From an uncultured Lactobacillus sp. (lineage in GTDB: Bacteria; Bacillota; Bacilli; Lactobacillales; Lactobacillaceae): a stretch of 64,000 nt of DNA. The notes under the pieces were generated by a model. That model was not told the origin of the DNA and searched no databases. It saw only the letters and a list, made by a program, of their open reading frames with translations. The stretch lies in assembly GCA_937916845.1 (NCBI GenBank), contig CALFSK010000023.1, forward strand, positions 1-64,000. Reading direction: 5' to 3'. This document shows, piece after piece, positions 28,772 to 36,661 of this stretch (positions within the stretch are counted from its first letter, which is position 1; each line of letters begins with the position of its first letter). The position numbers and the translations under genes are program-made.

Positions 28772-28966
28772 ATAATCTGAGGTTGCCACTGATGGCATCG
28801 GTCGTGAAGGTGGTGTTAGAGCGGTGGCTTTTGCCGGTCTTTACACCACGGACGGTCCGGGACAATTGCGCATTTTGCAATCGTTCCGGGCGAGGGTCTA
28901 GACCGTTTCTCAGGCTAGACCCGGTCCCACGACCGCATGTCATCAGTGGCAACCGGACTAGCTTAC
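28772..28966 (+). repeat. Family A structured intergenic repeat, copy 1
   Basis: About 195 bp, GC-richer than its flanks. Nested stems: 28781-28794 with 28941-28954 (14 bp perfect), 28799-28806 with 28928-28935 (8 bp), then three arms: 28810-28816/28843-28849, 28857-28869/28877-28889 and 28894-28901/28915-28922. A second copy lies at 62995-63185 with compensatory changes. Apparent ORFs on both strands here follow from this structure and are not genes. Confidence 0.85.
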
Positions 28967-29105
28967 AAATAGCCATCGTTTCATCACCTTTCAAACCAAC
29001 CATATCCGTCATAAAAAGGTCCGTTAAAAGTTAGCATCGCAATTGTTTGACTATCTGAGAGGGCTCCGGTACGCTGAGTTTAATAATGATTCTGGAGGGG
29101 ATTTC

Positions 29106-30062
29106 ATGTCAATCGATCCAAGTCGTGCCCAAGATGTCTGGAAAGACGTTGGGGAACATGTTCAATTCACCGTTTTAAAGTTAAACCGTCAAGATCAGCG
29201 CCACGATCAAGAAGTTTTCCAAGAATTTGCTGACCGTTCGCAAGCCATTATTCGCTCGCTACGCATTCGTGATGCTAAACCCGAAACGGGGACCCAATTG
29301 AAAGTTTCAATTGGGATCAGTAACGCGGCTTGGGATTACTTATTCCCTAACGCCCCGAAACCTAAAGAACTCGAAACTTACGAAACTTTGACAGGACCCG
29401 AATACGAAATGCCCGCAACACCGGGTGACCTTTTCTTCCATATTCGTGCTAGCAACGAAGCGGTCGTTTATGAAGCCATTACCCAGTTTGAACGGGTACT
29501 AAGCCCGATTACGACCGTGCTCGATGAAACGAAGGGTTTCCGTTACTTCGAAGGCCGCGCAATCATTGGTTTCATCGACGGCACCGAAGCACCCGCCGTT
29601 GAAGACGCTGCCGACTACGCCTTAGTTGGCGATGAAGACCCCACCTTTGAAAACGGGTCTTATGCCTTCGCACAAAAGTGGCAACATGACATGCCTATCT
29701 GGGAACACATGCCAACTGAAAAACAAGAAAAAGCCGTTGGCCGTGAAAAGTTCAGCGACTTTGAATTGGCAGATGAAGATAAATTTAAAAACGCCCATAA
29801 CGTGGCTTCCAAATTTGAAGTGGACGGCGAAGAACAGAAGATCGTTCGAATGAACGTGCCATTCTCTAACCCGGCCGCCGGCAATACTGGGACTTACTTT
29901 ATTGGTTATTCCCGTTACTGGCACGTTACCAAGGGAATGCTAGAAAACATGCTAGCTAAGTCAGACTTCTTACTGACATTTTCAACCTTATTATCCGGTC
30001 AACTCTTCTTCATTCCATCCCGCGACCTATTAGAAAAAATTGCGGATGGCGATTTCCACTAA
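29106..30062 (+). CDS. DyP-type haem peroxidase
   Basis: 318 residues from the ATG at 29106 (CTGGAGGGGATTTC upstream; a TTG at 29043 is rejected). The family signature GFIDGTEAP (GxxDG) lies near residue 155, with later FKNAHNVAS (candidate proximal His) and YSRYWHVT (distal Arg region). No Tat signal, so cytoplasmic. Uses peroxide to oxidise dyes or other donors, with haem taken from outside. Monocistronic. Confidence 0.9.
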   Translation: MSIDPSRAQDVWKDVGEHVQFTVLKLNRQDQRHDQEVFQEFADRSQAIIRSLRIRDAKPETGTQLKVSIGISNAAWDYLFPNAPKPKELETYETLTGPEYEMPATPGDLFFHIRASNEAVVYEAITQFERVLSPITTVLDETKGFRYFEGRAIIGFIDGTEAPAVEDAADYALVGDEDPTFENGSYAFAQKWQHDMPIWEHMPTEKQEKAVGREKFSDFELADEDKFKNAHNVASKFEVDGEEQKIVRMNVPFSNPAAGNTGTYFIGYSRYWHVTKGMLENMLAKSDFLLTFSTLLSGQLFFIPSRDLLEKIADGDFH

Positions 30063-30095
30063 TTGCAATGAATGTTAGGATTTGGGACAAAAATC

Positions 30096-30128
30096 AAAAA
30101 ACCAACCAAATTTCTGGTTGGTTTTTTC
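30096..30128 (+). terminator. Terminator of DyP gene
   Basis: AAAAACCAACCA / TGGTTGGTTTTT stem with T-run. Confidence 0.85.
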
Positions 30129-30242
30129 TATTGTTATGGTCGAAACGTAGTCCAAAAGGCAATTTGGTCCACTCTCTTTTTCGCGCACTTTTAAAAGGCT
30201 TCTGCTATAGTAAGACTAGCAGTACCACAAGGAGGAACCACC

Positions 30243-30968
30243 ATGGCAAATCGATATTTACATAACGTTCAGGGGCTATTTGATACCATCGCCCCCAACT
30301 ATGACCGGATGAACAACATTATTAGCTTAGGCACCCACCGTCACTGGCGCAAGCAGACGATGCAACGGATTCACCTAGCGCCCCACGCACACGCTTTGGA
30401 CCTCTGTTGCGGCACTGGGGACTGGACCATCGCCATTGCGCAGGAATTGGAAGCTCCCGGTGAAGTGATTGGTTTTGATTTTTCAGCACCGATGCTTCAA
30501 CTCGCTCAGCGAAAGGTCGATCAGGCCAAGCTTCATGACCGGGTCTGGTTACGCCGGGGAAACGCCATGCACCTGCCATTCAAGGATGACTCCTTTGACC
30601 TCGTGACCATTGGCTTCGGGTTACGTAACCTTCCCGACAAGGAACGGGCTTTAGCTGAAATCTTACGGGTTCTGAAACCCGGGGCGCAGTTAGTTTGCCT
30701 GGAAACGTCGCAACCCGATCAACCTTTAATTAAACCGGTCTGGCAGTTCTATTTCACCAAAATCGTGCCCTTATTCGGCCGTTTGTTCGCGCACCAATAC
30801 CAGGAATACTCCTACTTGCAGGAAACGACCCGGCACTTTGCGAGCTATTCCCAATTAGCAACGATGTTTAAACAAGCGGGCTTTCAACAAGTCCACTACG
30901 AACGCTTCAATTTCGGTGCGGCGGCGGCCCACTTTGGGACTAAACCGGAGGCCCGCCATGCCAACTAA
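30243..30968 (+). CDS. menG: Demethylmenaquinone methyltransferase MenG/UbiE
   Basis: 241 residues. Class I SAM methyltransferase: NRYLHNVQGLFDTIAPNYDRMNNIISLGTHRHWR (family N-terminus), LDLCCGTGDWTIA (SAM motif I), GFDFSAPML, and IGFGLRNLPD. It methylates demethylmenaquinone in the last step of menaquinone synthesis. GGAGGAACCACC precedes the ATG and an extended -10 (TGCTATAGT) lies ~40 bp upstream. Its end overlaps the next gene by 11 nt. Confidence 0.94.
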   Translation: MANRYLHNVQGLFDTIAPNYDRMNNIISLGTHRHWRKQTMQRIHLAPHAHALDLCCGTGDWTIAIAQELEAPGEVIGFDFSAPMLQLAQRKVDQAKLHDRVWLRRGNAMHLPFKDDSFDLVTIGFGLRNLPDKERALAEILRVLKPGAQLVCLETSQPDQPLIKPVWQFYFTKIVPLFGRLFAHQYQEYSYLQETTRHFASYSQLATMFKQAGFQQVHYERFNFGAAAAHFGTKPEARHAN

Positions 30969-31653
30969 GCTAGCAGCCTTCAATCAATGTTTAAACTGGC
31001 TCACACAAGCAACGACTTTGCCAAACCAAGTCGACGGACTCGTCCTATGCGGCAACAGTCAGCCAGCGACGGCGACGGCCGCTGGACAATTAGCCCAACA
31101 ATACGCTTTACCCCGCATTATCATTGCGGGTGGTATCGGTCACGCCACCAAGTACCTCCGGCAGAATTTAGGCGTCAGTAACGATTTAAGTGAAGCCGCC
31201 ATGATGGCCGACCTCGTCCGACAAACTGGTTATCAGGGTGAAATCCGGTTAGATCAAACGTCAACTAATTCCGGCAGCAACGCTGTCAATGCGTTGGCGT
31301 TAGCCCCGACGAACTGGCGCAACGTCCTCCTCGTCCAAGATCCAGTGCTAGCACGGCGAACTGCCCTGACCTTTGTCAAAAATTGGGGGACGGCTTACCA
31401 ATTCAGTCGCTACCAACCGCAAACCCTCAGCGTACGGCAGCTCGATCCGTTAGTTTTCACTACTGACAATGACTTTAACTGGCCGGCAGATTACTTGACT
31501 GAGTTAGTCCTTGGCGAGTGTCAGCGGCTCATCGACACGCCAGCCGGGTACGGGCCGTTGGGGACCAACTTCATCCCCCACGTAGACGTCCCCGAACCGG
31601 TCATCGCTGCGAACCAATTTTTACAACAACAGGCGCTTCGACGAAAGCGCTAA
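30958..31653 (+). CDS. YdcF-like DUF218 protein
   Basis: 231 residues from the ATG at 30958, whose ribosome site (GGAGG) is inside menG. The DUF218/YdcF pattern is visible: VDGLVLCGNSQ, IIIAGGIGHAT, STNSGSNAVNALAL and VLLVQDPVLARRTALTF. Cytoplasmic; some members bind S-adenosylmethionine, but the role is unknown. Coupled to menG by overlap. Confidence 0.85.
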   Translation: MPTKLAAFNQCLNWLTQATTLPNQVDGLVLCGNSQPATATAAGQLAQQYALPRIIIAGGIGHATKYLRQNLGVSNDLSEAAMMADLVRQTGYQGEIRLDQTSTNSGSNAVNALALAPTNWRNVLLVQDPVLARRTALTFVKNWGTAYQFSRYQPQTLSVRQLDPLVFTTDNDFNWPADYLTELVLGECQRLIDTPAGYGPLGTNFIPHVDVPEPVIAANQFLQQQALRRKR

Positions 31654-31670
31654 CCGAAAACGCTAACCAA

Positions 31671-31712
31671 TAAAACCAGCAGGATTGCGCAAATCCTACT
31701 GGTTTTATTTTG
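31671..31712. terminator. Bidirectional terminator
   Basis: AAAACCAGCAGGATT / AATCCTACTGGTTTT stem with T-rich tail, between convergent genes. Confidence 0.82.
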
Positions 31713-31714
31713 TT

Positions 31715-32686
31715 CTATTCTAAAAACAATTGGGGATACCGCTGTTGTAAAACTTGCGCTAACGCCTGCCCCGCGACTTGTGAGCCCGCTAAATTCAAGT
31801 GCACGTGATCGGTCAAACCGGGTTGCCACTCCGCCGTTTCAATCAAATCAACCGTGCTAAACTGTGCCACTGCCTTGCGAATAATCCGGTCAAAACGCTG
31901 ACTAAACGGAATCATCACTACGATTTGACTATCCGGATAAAGGGCTTGGACCCGTTTTAAGAATCGACTGAAGAGGGCTAAGTACGCCCCCGCTGATTCA
32001 CGGCCGTCGTTGGTTCCAACGTTGATAACGACTAAGTCCGTCGCAATGGGCGTCCACGGGGTTGTGGCATCCAGCTGCGTTAAAACGTCGACTAACGGGG
32101 GCACGCCCCCAGTACCTGGCTTGCTTAACCCCGCCGCACTGTAGGCAATCCGTACGTTACGGGCGCCCAAGCGGTCACTAGCAATGGCCGCGTAATTGGC
32201 TTCCCCACGGTAATCTTCCGCCGGCTTTTGGCCAGCGACCCAGCAACCGGCCGTAATGGAATCGCCAATAAAAGTAATGCTTTGGTGCCCAAGTTGCACG
32301 GGTTGGAGTTGCCCATCGCTAGTCAGACTTTGAACCGCAAAGCCACCATCGCCCGTCCACACTTGGTCTTCATCAGTATTTCCACTCATCACAACGCGAA
32401 TGACGTGTGGCCGTTGATCCATCGTTAATTGGATGGCAGCCGTCGTCACGGCTTGGCGTTGAAACGGTAACCCATCAATTTGAATCGCAATCCAACTCGG
32501 CATCTCAACGGCGCGGGGTAAGAATTTCAAACGAACCCAGCTCGCTGAACTGACGCGAAAATCAAACTCCGCCCCTAAATTCGTACTGTACATAACGGGT
32601 TGACCAGCGATGACCTTGTCCGCCCACCGGCCTTGAAAATAGGCGGGCATCAACGGATTATTGGCCGCCACAACTTGATACTTCAT
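31715..32686 (-). CDS. SGNH/GDSL hydrolase
   Basis: 323 residues without signal peptide. N-terminal ~120-residue beta-domain, then the SGNH core: TFIGDSITAG (Ser), GTNDGRES (Asn) and DHVHLN (Asp-His pair). Architecture resembles two-domain carbohydrate esterases. Substrate unknown, possibly acetylated sugars. AGGAGGAAATTTAG precedes the ATG. Divergent from the P-type ATPase. Confidence 0.88.
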   Translation of the reverse strand: MKYQVVAANNPLMPAYFQGRWADKVIAGQPVMYSTNLGAEFDFRVSSASWVRLKFLPRAVEMPSWIAIQIDGLPFQRQAVTTAAIQLTMDQRPHVIRVVMSGNTDEDQVWTGDGGFAVQSLTSDGQLQPVQLGHQSITFIGDSITAGCWVAGQKPAEDYRGEANYAAIASDRLGARNVRIAYSAAGLSKPGTGGVPPLVDVLTQLDATTPWTPIATDLVVINVGTNDGRESAGAYLALFSRFLKRVQALYPDSQIVVMIPFSQRFDRIIRKAVAQFSTVDLIETAEWQPGLTDHVHLNLAGSQVAGQALAQVLQQRYPQLFLE

Positions 32687-32733
32687 CTAAATTTCCTCCT
32701 CCAACTGCTAATTTTTCAATAAAAAGGTCAAAC

Positions 32734-32775
32734 TTGACCTCCATCAATTTGTTATCAAGGAATTCTTCATATACT
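32734..32775 (+). promoter_or_regulatory. FNR-type box and -10 of P-type ATPase gene
   Basis: TTGAC-CTCC-ATCAA (32734-32747) fits the FNR consensus TTGAT-N4-ATCAA. TATACT lies at 32770-32775, so the box centre is ~41.5 bp upstream of the predicted start site, the class II activator position. Confidence 0.65.
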
Positions 32776-32810
32776 AGAGCCATCAAATCAATTAAGGAGC
32801 GCATCTAATT

Positions 32811-34715
32811 ATGAAATTCCAAATCTTTTTAACCAAACATACGAATCAGATCACCTTAGCAACCGGCGTCCTCATTGTCCTCGGTATGCTAAGTAAGTAC
32901 CTCTTGAACTTTACGCCCGGCTACACCGTTACCTTAGCCGTCGCATCCATTATCGCGGCCGTGCCAATTGCCGTCCGGGCTTTCAGCGCTCTTCGCAATA
33001 AAGTCTTCAGTATTGAATTACTCGTGACCATCGCCGTCATTGGGGCCTTCGTCATCGGTGAGTTTAACGAATCCGCCATCGTCACGTTCCTCTTCCTGTT
33101 CGGCTCATACCTTGAAAGCAAAACGTTACAAAAGACCCGGACCGCCATCAAAGGTTTGACCGACATGTCACCAACAACCGCAACGTTAGTCACCGACGGC
33201 GGAACCGAAGAAGTCGACGTTGACGATGTTGACGAAGGCGACGTTGTCTTAGTCAAAACTGGGAGCCAAGTGCCCGTTGACGGCGAAGTCGTTGAAGGCA
33301 GCGGCTACTTGAACGAAGCTTCCATTACTGGTGAAGCCCGTCAGATCAACAAGCAACTTCATGATAACGTCTATTCCGGTACCATGGTCGAAAATGGTTA
33401 CCTGAAGATCAAGGCCACCCAAGTTGGTGACGACACCACGTTTGCCAAAATTATCGAATTAGTCGAAGAAGCCCAAGACACCAAGTCGAAAGCTGAAAAA
33501 TTCATCGACCGCTTTGCACAATATTATACCCCCGCCGTCTTAGTTTTAGCGGCCCTAGTCTTCGTTTTCTCCCGTGATTTCCGCTTAGCCATTACGGTCC
33601 TCGTCCTCGGATGCCCTGGCGCCCTGGTCATCGGCGCGCCCGTTTCCAACGTGGCTGGTATCGGGAACGGTGCCAAACGTGGGATTCTTATCAAGGGTGG
33701 CGAAGTGATCGATACGTTCGCTAAAGTTGATACCTTAGTTTTCGACAAAACGGGAACGTTAACGGAAGGTAACACCGCCGTTACGACCATGAACACTTAT
33801 ACCGACCACGTCGCGGACCAGTTAGGATTAGCCGCCGCCATTGAAGGCGTTTCGGACCATCCCCTTGGCCAAGCCATCATTACTTACGCTGAAAAACAAA
33901 CAACTCATACCGCACCAACTTTAGACGATACTGAAACCGTTAAGGGCCAAGGAATCTGCGCCAAAGTCAACGGTCAATCAATCGTCATTGGGAACCAAAA
34001 GATGATGACCGCACATGATATTGATTTAACGACTAAGCAAGCACAAGACCTCAACGACCTACAATCCGCCGGTCAATCAACCGTGATTATGGCGATCGAC
34101 GGCCAAGTTCAATTGATGTTTGGAATTGCGGACACGATTCGCCCTGAAGTTAAGGACTCACTCGCAGCACTGAAGGCCCAGGGAATCAAACGGACCGTGA
34201 TGTTAACTGGTGACAACCAGTTAACCGCCGAAGCCGTCGCTAAGGAACTTAACTTAGATGAAGTTCATGCTAACTTATTGCCAGAAGAAAAGGTTGAATA
34301 CGTCAAAAAGCTCAAAGCGGACGGTAATACGGTTGCCTTTATCGGTGACGGGATCAACGATAGCCCATCAATTGCCAACGCTGATATTGGGATTGCCATG
34401 GGTAGTGGGACTGACGTCGCCATCGACACCTCCGACGTGGTCTTGATGCAATCAAGCTTCCCAGCACTCGTCCACGCACACGGTTTAGCTAAGAAGACCG
34501 TTTTAAACACCCGCGAAAACATCTTCATCGCCATCGCAACGGTTGCCTTCTTACTAATCGGCTTGATCTTCGGCTACATCTACATGGCTAGTGGAATGTT
34601 CGTCCACGAAGCCAGCATCCTCGTCGTTATCTTCAACGCGATGCGCCTGATCAACTTCCAAACTAAGTTCGACAAGCGCCAACCCGTCATGAAATCCCAG
34701 CCAGCAACGGCTTAA
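32811..34715 (+). CDS. P1B-type heavy-metal ATPase with CPG motif
   Basis: 634 residues, no N-terminal metal-binding domain. Signatures in order: ITGEAR (actuator), CPGALVIGAP with Cys268 in the transmembrane metal site, phosphorylation site DKTGTLTEG (Asp312), SDHPLG nucleotide-binding motif, MLTGDN and GDGINDSP. The usual site is CPC or CPH; CPG is unusual, so the metal cannot be assigned. An FNR-type box upstream links it to the Crp/Fnr gene 4.5 kb away. Monocistronic. Confidence 0.88.
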   Translation: MKFQIFLTKHTNQITLATGVLIVLGMLSKYLLNFTPGYTVTLAVASIIAAVPIAVRAFSALRNKVFSIELLVTIAVIGAFVIGEFNESAIVTFLFLFGSYLESKTLQKTRTAIKGLTDMSPTTATLVTDGGTEEVDVDDVDEGDVVLVKTGSQVPVDGEVVEGSGYLNEASITGEARQINKQLHDNVYSGTMVENGYLKIKATQVGDDTTFAKIIELVEEAQDTKSKAEKFIDRFAQYYTPAVLVLAALVFVFSRDFRLAITVLVLGCPGALVIGAPVSNVAGIGNGAKRGILIKGGEVIDTFAKVDTLVFDKTGTLTEGNTAVTTMNTYTDHVADQLGLAAAIEGVSDHPLGQAIITYAEKQTTHTAPTLDDTETVKGQGICAKVNGQSIVIGNQKMMTAHDIDLTTKQAQDLNDLQSAGQSTVIMAIDGQVQLMFGIADTIRPEVKDSLAALKAQGIKRTVMLTGDNQLTAEAVAKELNLDEVHANLLPEEKVEYVKKLKADGNTVAFIGDGINDSPSIANADIGIAMGSGTDVAIDTSDVVLMQSSFPALVHAHGLAKKTVLNTRENIFIAIATVAFLLIGLIFGYIYMASGMFVHEASILVVIFNAMRLINFQTKFDKRQPVMKSQPATA

Positions 34716-34732
34716 TTAACACTGAACAGAAA

Positions 34733-34783
34733 CAGAATCCCCCTCGTCATTGAGTCTTAGCTCAACGATGAAGGGGATTTTAT
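34733..34783 (+). terminator. Terminator of ATPase gene
   Basis: AATCCCC...GGGGATT long stem with inner TTGAG/CTCAA and a T-rich tail. Confidence 0.78.
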
Positions 34784-34856
34784 TGGCTTTAACTAAAGTA
34801 TTAGCCATTGATTGGATCAATGATTGGACTAATAGAATAAACTTAATTAGTTTATC

Positions 34857-34992
34857 CGGTTGGCGGTGATTCTTAACCGCTAATCTTGCGGGGCAATTCA
34901 AAGACGTGGGCTATCGGCTTTGAATTGCCGTCGCAGACCGCAGTGTGGCTGGGACCGACCCCCATAGCACACGGATTCTGACTGGCGGAGCG
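34857..34992 (+). repeat. Family B structured repeat, copy 1 (5'-truncated)
   Basis: Shares CGCTAATCTTGCGGGGC and the 3' half with copies at 37.1 and 48.7 kb but lacks the 5' outer strand. The central stem is GGCAATTCAAAG (34892-34903) with CTTTGAATTGCC (34918-34929), 12 bp, with one compensatory G-C to A-T exchange relative to copy 3. It lies just before the thioredoxin promoter. Confidence 0.75.
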
Positions 34993-35021
34993 CTTAATTA
35001 CATCCGCCAAAAACTTTTTAG

Positions 35022-35050
35022 TTGCTTAAATATACCTAGGGGGGTATATT
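35022..35050 (+). promoter_or_regulatory. trx-csoR promoter with CsoR/CstR-type operator
   Basis: -35 TTGCTT (35022-35027), 17-bp spacer, -10 TATATT (35045-35050). The spacer and -10 hold AATATACC-TAGGGG-GGTATATT (35029-35050), the G-rich palindrome of CsoR-family operators. Repressor binding would block polymerase directly. Confidence 0.8.
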
Positions 35051-35090
35051 AGTTTTGTTGAAATAACCGAAGGACATTGGAGGAAACGTA

Positions 35091-35411
35091 ATGATTAAAG
35101 AAATTCATGATCAAGACTTTGCAAAAGAAACTGATACTGGGATCGCCGTTGTCGACTTTCGGGCCGACTGGTGTCCGCCATGTCGCATGATGGACCCTAT
35201 CTTGAAGTCCCTTTCAGAAGACGATAACTATAAGGACCAGGTTAACTTCGTTTCATTGAACGTTGATAATGATAAGGAAGTCGCCACCCAGTTCCAAGTT
35301 CAAGGGATTCCAACTTTCTTAATCAAGAAGGACGGTAAAGTTGTCAGCCACATGGTCGGTGCACGACCAAAGCCTGATTTTGAAGCAGAACTTAAAAAGG
35401 CCCTCAACTAA
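35091..35411 (+). CDS. Thioredoxin-like protein (WCPPC)
   Basis: 106 residues with thioredoxin fold: VVDFRADWCPPCRMMDP, active site Cys28-Cys31 with the sequence WCPPC instead of the standard WCGPC, then the cis-Pro loop GIPTF. Cytoplasmic thiol reductase. The changed active site and operon with a CsoR/CstR-type repressor suggest a specialised role in metal or sulfur stress. GGAGGAAACGTA precedes the ATG. Confidence 0.9.
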   Translation: MIKEIHDQDFAKETDTGIAVVDFRADWCPPCRMMDPILKSLSEDDNYKDQVNFVSLNVDNDKEVATQFQVQGIPTFLIKKDGKVVSHMVGARPKPDFEAELKKALN

Positions 35412-35423
35412 GGAGGCCGCTCG

Positions 35424-35702
35424 ATGACAACTACCGATACCGATGAAGGATACGTTACCAGTAAACAGATTAAGTCCCGTCTAAAACGGTCCGCCGGGCA
35501 ACTGGACGGGGTGTTACGCATGATGGATGATAACCGGCCGTGTGACGACGTTTTAGTCCAGCTCTCGGCGGTCAAATCTAGCATCGACAAGGCAATGAAA
35601 CTAGTGATTGCGCGCAACATCAACAACTGTGTTGACGGCTCGGATCAAATTGATGTTCAAAAATTTGAACACTCATTGGATTTACTTCTAAAAACTAAAT
35701 AA
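35424..35702 (+). CDS. CsoR/CstR-family repressor
   Basis: 92 residues, all-helical DUF156 fold: RLKRSAGQLDGVLRMMDDNRPCDDVLVQLSAVKSSIDKAM. Cys40 and Cys69 have the 29-residue spacing of the two Cu(I) thiol ligands in CsoR, but the usual His four residues before the second Cys is Asn65. Losing this His is, to my knowledge, typical of persulfide-sensing CstR-type members. It shares an operon with thioredoxin and has a matching operator in that promoter, so autoregulation is likely. Confidence 0.88.
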   Translation: MTTTDTDEGYVTSKQIKSRLKRSAGQLDGVLRMMDDNRPCDDVLVQLSAVKSSIDKAMKLVIARNINNCVDGSDQIDVQKFEHSLDLLLKTK

Positions 35703-35710
35703 TGTTAGTA

Positions 35711-35750
35711 AAAACGAGGCCGTGACAAAAGTCACCGCCTCGTTTTTTTA
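35711..35750. terminator. Bidirectional terminator
   Basis: AAAACGAGGCCGTGAC / GTCACCGCCTCGTTTT stem with T-run after the repressor gene. Confidence 0.88.
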
Positions 35751-35766
35751 TACCTACCAGGGTATC
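35749..35766. promoter_or_regulatory. Second CsoR/CstR-type operator-like site
   Basis: TATACC-TACCA-GGGTATC repeats the ATACC...GGTAT pattern of the trx operator but lies between two convergent 3' ends, right after the terminator. Confidence 0.45.
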
Positions 35767-35773
35767 AAACTGA

Positions 35774-35971
35774 TTAATCTTTCCAGTCGCCCTTTTTCCA
35801 ATCATCGTGGTTCCAGTCATCTTGTTTCCAATCGTCGTCCTTAGGGGTATCCACGGGATCTTGGGGGTGTTTTTTCATTCGCCGTAAGAGGACTGCCGTT
35901 GAAATGACCGTCACGAATCCGGTCGCAATTATGAACACGAGTGTCCACATAATAATGGTACTGATTGACAT
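35774..35971 (-). CDS. Small membrane protein with Asp/Trp repeat tail
   Basis: 65 residues: one N-terminal membrane segment (MWTLVFIIATGFVTVISTAVLL), a basic RRMKKH stop-transfer, then a tail of repeated DDW(K/N) units (four Trp-containing units). Strongly acidic and aromatic. Not recognised. The tail is probably cytoplasmic by the positive-inside rule. Confidence 0.7.
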   Translation of the reverse strand: MSISTIIMWTLVFIIATGFVTVISTAVLLRRMKKHPQDPVDTPKDDDWKQDDWNHDDWKKGDWKD

Positions 35972-36028
35972 ACACTTGGTCCCCCTTTTAATAGTTGTCG
36001 TTAGTATAGCGCACGCCCCTTAGAAACA

Positions 36029-36082
36029 CAAAAAACCATGGTGACTGATGTGCCCACACAGCACCAGTCATCCATGGTCTCC
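36029..36082 (-). terminator. Terminator of dps operon
   Basis: Minus-strand long stem beginning ACCATGGATGACTGGTG and closing CATCAGTCACCATGGT, then a T-run. Confidence 0.82.
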
Positions 36083-36095
36083 AACTGACTAGAAG

Positions 36096-36650
36096 TTAAT
36101 CGTCGTCATCCTCGTCTTCTTCATCCAAACCAGTCCGAGCATCGTTGCCTAGATAAGCTTGTAGTTCACGGATATTGCGGTTATTACTGCCACGATAATT
36201 CGTCAACCAAGCCGCCAATGCTGGCCGTTCTTCTTTTTGGGCCAATTTGATTGCCCGGTCAACAAAGAGGTTTTCGGTATCAAAATCCTTAATGACCGCT
36301 GCCACGGTCGTCGCGGCATCTTGATACTTAAAGGCACCGTTTTCTTCCAACATGGAATACTTCACTAATTCGGCCGTTGTTGAAGATGGTTTTTGATTTT
36401 CATCCAACAGTAAATCCCCAAGTTCTGCAAACTGCTGAACGTTCAGGTCGAGTAGCCGTTGGTATTCGGCTCGCAAATCGAACGATTGCGCGCCCTTCAC
36501 GTACCACTTGGCTTGGCTTAATTTGACGTAAGCCACCATTAAGTTTGATAAAATGTGATTCGTCATCGCGCCGGCTGTTGGGGTGTGATGGTCAATGTCA
36601 CTTTGTTTTAATTCTGCTGCGTATTGGTCTTCGATGGTTAATTCACTCAT
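36096..36650 (-). CDS. dps: Dps-like ferritin
   Basis: 184 residues, four-helix ferritin-like protein. The first helix region includes NHILSNLMVAYVKLSQAKWYVKG; the usual Dps WxxxG stretch is recognisable, though the classical ferroxidase His/Asp pattern is partly replaced. The C-terminus is very acidic (DEEDEDDDD), an unusual tail for a protein often held to bind DNA. Protects against iron and peroxide. AGGAGG lies 7 nt before the ATG, 11 bp after the chaperone gene, so the two form an operon. Confidence 0.82.
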   Translation of the reverse strand: MSELTIEDQYAAELKQSDIDHHTPTAGAMTNHILSNLMVAYVKLSQAKWYVKGAQSFDLRAEYQRLLDLNVQQFAELGDLLLDENQKPSSTTAELVKYSMLEENGAFKYQDAATTVAAVIKDFDTENLFVDRAIKLAQKEERPALAAWLTNYRGSNNRNIRELQAYLGNDARTGLDEEDEDDDD

Positions 36651-36661
36651 GGGGGTTCCTC

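Noticed and set aside
28752..29034. Overlapping ORFs on both strands of 86-92 codons
   Set aside because: They coincide with the inverted structure of family A copy 1, lack ribosome sites and have no protein-like features.
34806..34822. CATTGAT-TGG-ATCAATG as a third FNR-type box before the thioredoxin operon
   Set aside because: The spacer is 3 bp instead of 4 and it lies more than 200 bp from the promoter, next to the ATPase terminator.
34716..34901. Minus-strand 61-codon ORF after the ATPase gene
   Set aside because: It covers the terminator and part of family B copy 1; no ribosome site.
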